A DNA stretch of 64,000 bases from Mesorhabditis belari (taxonomy: Eukaryota; Nematoda; Chromadorea; Rhabditida; Rhabditidae). The notes beneath the pieces were generated by a model. That model was not told where the DNA came from. It ran no database searches and was given only the letters and a program-made list of their open reading frames with translations. The first letter of the stretch is position 1. The number at the start of each line of letters is the position of its first letter. This document shows positions 42,910 through 52,340 of this stretch, one piece after another. The stretch lies in contig CAUEEP010000924.1 of the NCBI GenBank assembly GCA_958450365.1, forward strand, positions 496,001-560,000, read 5' to 3'. Position numbers and translations under genes: made by a program.

Positions 42910-44800
42910 CTAATCTTGCAGCTTGTGTTCTTTGAGAAATCGAAAATCTCGGTGATAAATGGCTTTTATATAGACCATTGTCTGTGGATTCCGAGCCGCC
43001 TTGAGCAATTTTTTCCTTTCGGCGTTCGATCGAGAGGCGTGAACGGTGGTCGATGAGAACAAATGACGCAAAGCCTGAAAAGGTGTCTTTTTCATATTCT
43101 TTCATTGATCTATTCTCACTTTATTGGCCACATTATTTGGAACGTGTGCTTTTCGAAGAACTCTAAGCATTTCCCCTCGCATCTTTCCTCGATCGCGTGA
43201 ATGATGCACAATGTGAACGGTTTCGCTTCCGATTCCGCAAAAACTAAATGGACGCACAAAATTTGGTGGAGCTTTTGGCTATATGCTAATAAAAGAGAAC
43301 TCAAACAGTGCCTCAGCTCAAAAAAAGGCCATTTTTTTCACAAAATCTATAAACTGTCTTCTAGAAAAAACGGTTGGAGGGATTTTGCTGGAAAATTTGG
43401 CAACTTATGTAATCGAGTGTGCTCTATCTTTTTTATATAGACATCAAAGGAGGTTTATGCGGAAGAAACTGTTCAAACGATGAGTCGGACTCTGCCATTT
43501 TTCAGTCGGACTCTTTGCCAGGCTGTGTTTGGGAGTCCATAAACTTCACGAAAGAAAAGCTTTGTGGAATCTCGCAAAAGTCATTTTGTAGAGAAATAGT
43601 GGACCTTTTTGATGAAATAAAACTTGGTATTTAAAGAAGGCTTTATGCGTACAAAAAGTGTCTTTAAAGCTCGTCGCCATTTCAACCTCAACCCAATACC
43701 ATGATCTCTGGACCTTCAAAGTTGAACTACTCATTCAAAATGCTCGGATCCCGGCTAAAAGCCAAGATACTTCGATAAAGAATTAGTTAACCTTTTTACT
43801 GATATCAAACGCGTTTCTTTTGACGAAGTCTGCTAGAAGTTTTAGAAATTTCTTTGATTTTCGACGCCATTTCATTTTCCTCAATGCAATAGTTGCCACT
43901 TTTTAGTAAACCCGTTTAGTAAACCTCGTTTGTGGAGCCGAGTGCCAAAGAACGTAGTCGGTCTTCTTCGTTTGCACTCTCGCCATCATTCCGTTTTCGT
44001 TTCTCTTCGCGTTGTACAACCACCGAGCAAATTGATGAATGTTTCGAATGGATGGAGGGCACCAATAGCTACAAAATTCGGATCAAAAAACCTAGAGGGT
44101 ATGCTTGATTCTTAGGCTTTTATCCTAAGGCTGTTCTTTTATTAATCTCTAATTTTCTAGCATTAAATCTCTAAAGTTCTTGTCCAAATAATAATCTTCT
44201 TATAGCAAATAATCTTTTTATAACAAATAATAATTTCCACTGACCCTGGACAAATGTATCCATAAATTGAGACAAATCGCTCGACCGGATCTCGAACTGT
44301 CGTGAATTTGATCGTTTCCAGCAGAGGTCGCTGCCATTTTGTGGTCAAATCAAAGAGATAGTTTCCTCTTTTCTCGCATTCACTAAAAAGTTCAAAGAAA
44401 AGTTTAAAGAAGAGTTCAAAGAACAGTTCAAAAAAGAATTCAAAAACTGGTTCACCTTGTCAGATTGATTGAATGGCCACGTTTCGGGTCACGTTGGGGC
44501 TTTCCTTTGTAGGCGCGTAAAATTTCACAGAGAATCTCTTTCGTCACCGTTGAACCAGTTTTCGGAATGACACAATACTCAACACCAAAGCCTGGATTAA
44601 TCTGAATAAGGAAAATTCAGATTAGTCGAATATATCACAAGAAATTAAGAAAATGAACCCACAGTGTCCGAAATTTCGTATGAGCGACCGAGTGGCTTCA
44701 CTAAAACTAAAGATGTAAGAGAATTTCCATAAAACCTACGAGAGAAAGTTCCCGAAAAGAAGAAAGTAAATAAAATGATTAGCATTTTAAAGGAAACCAT
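42910..44800 (-). CDS. carbohydrate sulfotransferase-like protein (6 exons, 284 aa)
   Basis: Exons (minus): 44800-44663, 44601-44456, 44382-44245, 44068-43925, 43243-43120, 43074-42910. GT-AG borders and matching phases give 855 nt ending in TAG. Residues 1-20 are a signal-anchor or signal peptide (MVSFKMLIILFTFFFSG), as expected for a Golgi type II enzyme. VIPKTGST (about 57-64) fits the 5'-phosphosulfate-binding loop. TVRDPVERFVSIY (Arg about 125, Ser about 133) fits the 3'-phosphate-binding motif. A later HSAPQT and a C-terminal IYHRDF..F match the family pattern of Sulfotransfer_2. It should transfer sulfate from PAPS to a sugar. The protein is short but has all conserved blocks. Intron 4 (about 680 bp) holds repeat debris. 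Confidence 0.85.
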
Positions 44801-45009
44801 TCTTTTGGCTTTTCGATCATTTGATCGGATCGAAAATCTCTCGAAAACGAGATCCGGGGGTGATTGATTGTCGGATAATAGCTACAGGTTTTGATATGAG
44901 CTTTTTTCTGAAAAAATCTAGTCACCGACTAATTGTGAGTTAGGATTTGGTTTCTTTCTTTCTAAATTTTTGCTAATTATTGTAATCAACTTGATCAACT
45001 TTGAGCACT

Positions 45010-45241
45010 CAATTCTTTGCCCTTATTTAAGTGATAGTCAAGTGTTATGCACCAAAAGATAGCCCTGAATCTCTGCTATTTTTTGGTACATAACACATGA
45101 CACTATTGCTTATTTGAACCGCCAAGTCTTGTCTGTTTGTCATTGATTAGTCGGCTTACCATAAAATCTGTAACCAGCGGAAAACTGGGGAGGTGGGGAA
45201 CCCATTCGGCCGCCTTCGGGACGGGTTCGAGGAACGCGCAT
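45010..45241. repeat. imperfect hairpin and a possible alternative 5' exon of the sulfotransferase
   Basis: About 45,030-45,115 forms a hairpin (AGTGTTATGCACCAAAAGAT facing TTTGGTACATAACAC) with the AGATAGCCCTGAAT loop also seen near 19,250. On the minus strand 45,241-45,150 has an ATG-led, Pro/Arg-rich frame ending ...GYRFYG at a GTAAGC donor. The text RFYG also begins the codons after the sulfotransferase signal segment. It may be a duplicated or alternative first exon, but this is weak. Confidence 0.3.
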
Positions 45242-46619
45242 AGTTTAAACGGTCCATCTAAAGTACCATCCGCTAATAATTACCTTGCTCTTCCATAAAC
45301 CATGATTGTCGAACTCTCTTCGGACATATTCAACCCGTTCCTTTCTTAAAACCACTAAAACTACCGTAACCAATGTTAAGTCCCGCCCCTTTTTAAAAAT
45401 GGATCTAAAAGTCAGAGTCCCCATAGCCGAAAACCCCCGGGAGCAAAATATCGCGCAAAAGCTGAATACTTTGCCTTCTAACCGATAGAGCAAACGTAAT
45501 TACGGAGCGTCGCGTTTGCGCACAGACAGACAGATTTTTGTGCTTTTGCTTTTCTCTTGCTTCTCTTTTGCTTTATATATAGTAGATAGAGCCCCCACGA
45601 CACGAATAAGGGACAGAACTAAACTGAAAGAACTGGAAGGGACAAAATCAGAGCCCTGACCTCATCTGCCCTTTTTAAACCTCTTCCATTTCCCTTCTTA
45701 TGGCGCAGATCTGAAGCACAAGGCATAAAGGAAGGTCTCGGCCTTTCTGCCAAGTGAAGCGACGTCAGCTTTTTGTTGGTTGGCCGTTCGTCGTTGGTTC
45801 GATCTCTTTTGGGGTCAAATCTTTTGTCAAATCATCTTTTGGGGTGTTTTTTTGCATCAGATGGGATAAAATCATACTTTTTTTAGTTTTCAAATATAAG
45901 TAGATGGCAATCAATACATCAAAAAATAGCCCCAAAACTCTATTCCTTTTTTGTCAAATAAAACATGGCAATAACTTGAAATAGGACTGAGAATGCAGTG
46001 ACAAAATTTGGTCAAAGAGGCCGTTTTTGGTCTTGGTCAAAGAGGCCGTTCTAAGACGCTTTCCAGATGTTCCAGACAACCAAATGTTTCCAGAACTCCT
46101 CAAATATCATTTCCTATTTTAAGATGGCTTTAAACTAAAGTGTTTTCTTTGGTCGAAAACTTTCAATTCCCTTCGGTTAAAACATTTTTCTTCCTTAGCC
46201 AAAGGATCAAGGACTGAAATCTCACATCATTCGTTTGTGGGTGAAATGAAAAATTCAAAAAAACAAAGCAGGATATGAAAGTTTTCTTATCATTTTTTCA
46301 ATGATCCGTTCGTTTTTAAACAAAAAAAAACAAAGAGATCTTTAGGATAGAAGGAAAATCTAAAAGAATCAAGGTCAAACAAGACGTACATAAATGTTTC
46401 ACATTGGGTTGGGTTGAAGGGGAAAAGGGTTGACGGATGAACGGTAGCTATGTTTTGAATTAAATTCATTTTTATTTCTCCGTCTTCTGATTGGCCATGG
46501 GGGAGACCTTGAATTGTGTTGATTTTGATGGGTTGTTTGTTGTTTATTTCAAAATTGAAACGAATAAGCTGCAAAATAAAAAACATAGTTGAAAAACAAC
46601 AAAGAGCTACAGAAAAGAA
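45242..46619. other. no gene recognised
   Basis: It includes the putative AATAAA of the gene on its right (TTTATT at 46,471-46,476, minus strand). The remaining frames are short and show no domain. Two small repeats occur (GGTCAAAGAGGCCGTT twice near 46,010-46,050). Confidence 0.5.
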
Positions 46620-49600
46620 TCAAAAGTCTCGAACTAGCAAATGACATTGGTCGTATTCATTTCCATCATGATAATATCTTTGGTTACCATAGGTGGTCCA
46701 GGCAACGGAGGTCGATGGTGACGCCATTCCCAGCAATTCCCGACCCGACGCTGAGACGACAGCCGGACAAAAGTCGTCGATGGTAATCAAACGGTTAGTC
46801 GGGTCACTCAACTCGACCGGTTTCACCCATCGATAGGTCACATTTTTGTTAGGATTTGTCAAAATCAGAAAGTCGCCCCCATCGGTGCTCTCGCGTACCA
46901 CCGAAGTCCATGTAGTGTACGATTTCTGAAGAAAAGGTACACTTCTTGGAAAATTTGGACTTGGAAAAAAAAAGAATCACTACATAAGATTGTTTGTTGA
47001 TTTTGTCAATAAAATAAATCTCATTTCGAACCCTCAAACAAAAATGCTTACTTTTTGCCGATAAGGGGATGCCAACAAGCCAAATGACAATGTCTTTTGG
47101 CTTGTTCCGTTTGGCTCGTTGGCATTCCCTTATTATGTCATTATGACATCCCAAATGATAATGATAGCTGTTTTGATGTTAATAGTTAAAAGTAAACTTT
47201 TTTATGAGAAGTACTTTAAAATAAACTTGTATTCGATACAATTAACTTTGCAAATGCAAAGAAGCAAAAGAAAAAGTAGTAGGGCGGCCTTTGTCTTTGT
47301 CTTTGAGAGTCTTTATCTTCTAACCCACTGCCACTTGACCACTACTGCTTCTTAAAGCCTCTAGGAAATCTGCTTATAAACTCGGGGGTGTGATTTTTGA
47401 AATTCCATACAAAACTTTGCATACTTATAACATTGACAGAGTGTTCCGAAATGGAAAGCAAATTCGGAATCGGGGTTAAATTCTGTGTCGAATAACCCGT
47501 GACACATGTCATTTGATCACATCCAGTTGACATTCCCTTGTTAGCTTATACGTTTTCATCAAAGAAACCAATCACCAACCCAGGTGAGCATGGTGCCTCG
47601 TGGGTGGCATCCTGCAACGACTCCATTGTTGTTATAGGCTCGGCCGAATTTCGCCTTGCCTCGCATATCATACCTAGAAAATATTGTTGTGCCTTTGGTT
47701 TTTGTAAAATTCTCTCACCAGACGGAAACATAGCTATTTTGGGTGGTCGAGTCACCGCCCTTAAGCTCTCGATCCATTGCTCGGACAGCATCAGCGGGAA
47801 ATGGTGCACCATGACGAACGGTTACCCAAACGTCTGTAAATGAATGAGGGAATGGTTATTGTACAAGTAGTACTTGTACAATAACCACTCCTTCATTCAT
47901 TTACAGTACAATACTTTTACCCATGACTTACTTTCACTTACCCGATTGTGAAATCTTTTGCTTGTCTTCATTTTCTTTTGGCTCGGTCTCATCCACCACA
48001 GCTTGCTCATCCAGTTTTGGCTCTCCAATGGCGATCGGGATGCTCACCTCGTTTTTTATACATATTCTTTCTAATAGAAATTGAACGTTAGCAAGATATT
48101 AATAGTATCTTTACGCCAACCACTAAAGTCGTAGTTTCTATCTTTCGTTTTAGTAATTCTAGTAACTACCTATTTTGTTGTTATTCTGTAATACTAGTAA
48201 ATGCTATTAGGTTGATGCAAAAGTCTTTTCGTTTTTTTCGTACTTCTGTTAAAAAGTAACAAATTCACCAATTAATCTATAGTTTGCTCTATAAAAAAAG
48301 TGTTTTTTTGTTCAATTTGCATCTTTTTAAATGAATTTCGGTTCACTTTCAAGCAAATTCGAGAGTGAAAAACGCCTTTTTCGTAAAAATCTATAAAAAA
48401 CTCTACGGAAAAATTGGCTGAATGAATTTCTCTGAAATTTTGGCGAAATATCAAACTTTTTTTTCTCTATCTTTTATCTATTGACACGAAGATAGGTTTT
48501 CTTTAGCTAAGGTGTCTAAACCGCATCATCGAGTTAGCCCTTTTTGACTACCCGACTTCATACTCTCAAGAAAATCCAGGCATAAAATATTTTTAAACCC
48601 GTTTTAATGTTATTTTGCAGAAAAATAATTGGTTTTTCTAATGAAATCAACCGTAGTTTAATTGGTGCATTTGTTGGCTTGAAACGGCAGACGAAAAGGA
48701 ACAAAAAGACTTATGCATCAACCTAATAGTACTGCTAGTAAATGTGCCACCCACCTCACCGTACTCCCCATCGCCCACAACACAACAACTGCAAACTCTG
48801 AAAACGTAGGCTTCTCCTAGGTTGAGCCCATGGATTATGGCTGTTGGATCGGTATCCATTGTTATAAACAATTGACTTTTTGTCCAGTCCTTCTCTGGTG
48901 AGTGTGGCAAGTACTGAACCTTATAAGAGGTGACATTCTCAAGGCCCACGTTCGGCCTATCCCACTGCAGTTTGACAATCGGCTTGTCGGGCTCATTCGG
49001 ATTCGATTCAATCTGAAACGTCGGCTTTCCGGGTGTCGACGGCAGAGTGAACTCTTTTTTGATCTTCTTTGAAATGTGATGCAAATGTATTTGTGCGCAA
49101 AGATCCCCATCTTTTGCCTCCTCGGAGTGAACGACGAACTTCACCGGTTTATCGTGTTGATTGATTTCGGCGAATTTCATGAATGTCATCGCCGTTTCTT
49201 TAACAATTGGAAACCAATGATCTTGCCCATGATCTTCTTCTTCGCCTTCTTTATCCGTCGAAATTCGCAGAGCACGAAGATGACTCTCTAAGTGGCGCAG
49301 GTACAAATCCGTTTTCCCGGTCACTCGAAAAACCAAAATTAGCACCAAATCGCTTTCCGCATCGTCCAACACACTGTCGACATCGTTTCGCTTCGAGGCA
49401 ATCGTCACGTTTTTCGATGTTAGACGCTCTTTGAGTTGCTTGATGAGATTGTTCAATCTGTTGATTTCACGTTGTTTCTCGTCGGTCCAATGTTGGAGAA
49501 GTGATGGAGCAAATGAGGACTGATTTACTTCATTCAAGAGCTCCACGAACTTCTCCTCGTCTTCCGTACCGCCTCGAATTTTCGGTAAAATGGTTTGCAA

Positions 49601-50569
49601 CTTGCTGCCAAAGTTCAGCTTGAACTCGGCGAGATATTTCTTGAAATCGTTTGCTTGTCGCTTCAATCCCAAGAACATCGGATGACACGATTCGAGGATA
49701 TCGTTGACTTTGATCTCGGCTTCGTTCAGACCCTCCATGATCGACTCGGTTTCGACGATTCGATTCAAATCGATCTCGCGTACTAGACGAGCAGCTTTGG
49801 AGTCCAAATTGACCAACGGGTACAGCCAAACCTTTTTTGGAACCGTCCCACACTTCTCGATGATCGAGGGCAACTCGCGGTAGACCTTCATCGCCTCTTC
49901 CAGATTGCTAGGTGGTTGAGGCAACTGGAAATCCCCATAGAACTTGCATCGAAGATTATTGCACAACTCGGTCTCATTTGTCGTCAATTTTCCCTTCCCA
50001 TCTCCAGTGATCGATTTCTTGACCAAGTTCGCCATAGATGATAGACTACCATCGAGGTCCGTCGTATTCACCAAATTGCCGATATCTTGCTCAAAAATGA
50101 ATACCGCATCGGCGCCATAGGTGACCCCGGTAACCACGTGAGTGGCCTCGTTTTTCTCGAAAACATCACGGTGTTGAATGTCGTTGGGGCTCATATGGGC
50201 CATCGACAGAGTGTCGGTGCGCGATGTCATCGAGTAGGTAAAACTCACTCGCATTTGCTTGTTCGACTTCTTCTGATCGGTCAGATATTTCGCAGATCCC
50301 TCCACCTTCAACAACCCACCCAACAAACTCAACTTCAACGAGGCATTTATGTCGAGTTTCTCCGATTTCTCTTTGACCGTGTCCTCGGTGATGAGCTCGG
50401 TTTTGACGAAGTTTAGAGGTTCCGAGATGAGCGCATCTTTATCCTTGAGCTTGTCCGGGTTCCATAGAGTGATCGCAGGGATCACATCGTCTCGACGACA
50501 ATCGTACAGCATGCCCGGCTGGAAAGGGCGGCCGAGGCAAGAAATCGAGATTGAACTCTGTGTCGACAT
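46620..50569 (-). CDS. stonustoxin-family (SNTX/VTX-like) protein with FN3 and DM9-like C-terminal part (6 exons, about 846 aa)
   Basis: Exons (minus): 50569-48755, 48047-47942, 47833-47719, 47673-47576, 47482-47382 (tentative), 46925-46620. GT-AG borders and phases agree. Exon 1 (605 codons) begins with LGRPFQPGMLYDCR and ITLWNPD, the hallmark start of the SNTX/verrucotoxin family. By family knowledge this means a MACPF/CDC-like fold, then a helical FAT-like part and a thioredoxin-like part. An FN3 domain follows (about 520-610, ending YGE|VSIP across intron 1). The last ~200 residues (HGAPFPADAVRAM; GKAKFGRAYNNNGVVAG; YRWVKP; ELLG) resemble DM9/DUF3421-type repeats. There is no signal peptide, so it is probably cytosolic. 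Most animal members of this family are not venom components, and nothing here indicates toxicity. TTTCAG three nt before the ATG could be a spliced-leader acceptor. Exon 5 is the least certain. Confidence 0.8.
47066..47135. repeat. small hairpin in the last intron of the SNTX-family gene
   Basis: AAGGGGATGCCAACAAGCCA on one side and TTGGCTCGTTGGCATTCCCTT on the other, with a second inner pair CAAATGAC..GTC. It could fold in the transcript. Confidence 0.55.
47832..47904. repeat. ~73-bp palindrome covering the acceptor of exon 3
   Basis: CTGTAAATGAATGAGGGAAT and onward, then GGTTATTGTACAAGTA, meet TACTTGTACAATAACCACTC and ATTCATTTACAG. The arms are about 36 bp with two mismatches. On the minus strand the last bases are the ATTTACAG acceptor of SNTX-family exon 3, so the acceptor would be base-paired in the pre-mRNA. 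Confidence 0.8.
48207..48726. mobile_element. mariner-ended MITE in intron 1 of the SNTX-family gene (520 bp)
   Basis: Ends TTAGGTTGATGCAAAAGTCT and, inverted, TTAGGTTGATGCATAAGTCT, with TA on both sides (48,205-48,206 and 48,727-48,728). No transposase is readable. The coding frame of exon 1 happens to run through its right end and stop inside it at 48,647. Confidence 0.85.
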
Positions 50570-50574
50570 TCACT

Positions 50575-52340
50575 GAAATTTGGGGGTTAAACCAGGAAGA
50601 AGTTCTTTAATGGAAGTCAAATGATAGCCCTTGAAATCTACAGGGTGCCCCAAAATTACCTCCCAAAAAGTACCCCAGCCCCATAATGACGGTGTGGAGC
50701 GTTGCGTAGTCTAGCTTTGAACGCGTTTTTCTTGACACTGGTTTATGCTACAATGCGTGCTTAGGTATCAAGAAATAGCTGAAATTCAGGGCTATTTTTT
50801 GATTCCAAAAATGCATTTTTGAAAGTACAGGCGCTTTGAAAAAAATGAAATACTAAAAAAACTTCTGCGACTACGTGACTACGAGGCGGTGGGGTACTAT
50901 TGCAGTATTTATGATAACTAAAATAGAAAAACGCTCTACGCCGAACCGCTTCTAAGAAGCTTTAGTCAAAGTTTTTGTCAGAGACTAAAAAATTTCAAAT
51001 GAGAACAAAAATCAGTTGTTTGTGAATAGCTTTTTTCAATCCGCAATTTTTTTCATCTAGTTTTATTGATGCACAAACAAAAAAGAGAGATAAGAAGTAA
51101 AAGGGATAAAACTTTTTTCGTATACTCGATCTGCAAAAAAACCGAATCTCTCAATAGAGATAAGGCTTGTGCTGCTGGAATGTAAAAAAGCATTCGCTTC
51201 CAAATATGAAAAAAATAGTGAAAAAACTGACAAGGAAAGGATGATTGGGTTCCGTGGCCGTTTCCGATGATATATAGACCATTCGACGCAGAATTTTACG
51301 CTGATTCCAATAATGCAAAAGTTAGCTGCCGAATGGCGCATAATCACCGCGAAACTGGCATAGAAGTTTTGAGCCTCTCCTTTTAAGCCAATTTTTTTTC
51401 GACACAAAACGTCGGTGACCGAGGGGTTGAGTGCTTGTACAGGAAGCTGAGGGTTGAGATTTCGAACCCGAGCCGTCTCATTTTTTTGCTTTTTTCCCAA
51501 TTCCCAATTTGCATGTCAGATTTCTCGCGTTTCCGTGGCTATTAGCGGCTAATTTTTGTGACGTTTTGTTCGACATTGCCGATTCGCTGTTATGCACTGT
51601 GCTTCTAGTCGATTTCGAACGTGGAGCTGAGACCATTCCTTTGTAAGACAAGACAAAGTCGGGCATTTCTGTTTGAAAATAGTCTAAACATACTTTTTCC
51701 TTACATAGCTTTGATGAATGCAAAAATCATGACATTACATCACAAACCTTGTTATTCTAACCATAAGTTCTATGATATTTTCGTGCTAACCTGACTGTAA
51801 GCCAAATTCTATCATTCCTGGGTCATTTGAAATCGAGCCAACAGTTTATGAAACTTGGCTTAGCAACTAGCGGACCTTGGGATTTGGGAGTTTGGATGAT
51901 TCCTGTAACTCACCGAGCACGCCGCCTTAGATCTAGAGTATGTTCCTCACGAGTAATGCGTTTTTTAAAACGCACCTTTTGGAAGAACTACCGTACTTTT
52001 GGCGAAAATTATCGCAAAAAATTGGCGCAAAAAATCACGAGCGACGAGTTATATACGACTCTTTTTAAAGATATTCAGCCGTTTAACTGATTTAGTGGCA
52101 AATTCCCGTCACATGTAAAGATATTCAATTTACTCGACGTGTAAAGAGGATTACTCATAGTTACTCGACCAAAAAACGTCGATTAGTCGAGTAAAAATTA
52201 CTCATGCAGATTTTATTCGAGTAATTACTTACTCACGAGGAACGCACTCTACTAAGATCCAGAAACAGTCGACGTGCACTTGAAAGTTTTCGTCACACAT
52301 TTGCATTTTTGCCCATGTTTACTGAAAGTTTTTTATATAT
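50575..52340. other. intergenic; repeat remnants and tRNA-like fragment
   Basis: About 50,640-50,930 holds CAGGGTGCCCC and the GCGTAGTCTAGCTTTGAACG, TTTTTCTTGACACTGGTTTA text of the hairpin family at 19,150-19,520. About 51,415-51,480 is tRNA-like on the plus strand (GGTGACCGAGGGGTTGAGTG, ATTTCGAACCCGAG). Minus-strand frames at 51,063-51,500 and 51,478-51,723 cross these and have no domain that I recognise. Confidence 0.5.

Noticed and set aside
48647..48754. C-terminal extension of the SNTX-family protein as given by the single long frame
   Set aside because: This part lies beyond a good donor and partly within a mariner-ended MITE; the FN3 end continues properly in the exon at 48,047.
51063..51723. 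Two overlapping minus-strand frames upstream of the SNTX-family gene
   Set aside because: They cross a tRNA-like relic and show no conserved motif; not convincing as upstream exons.
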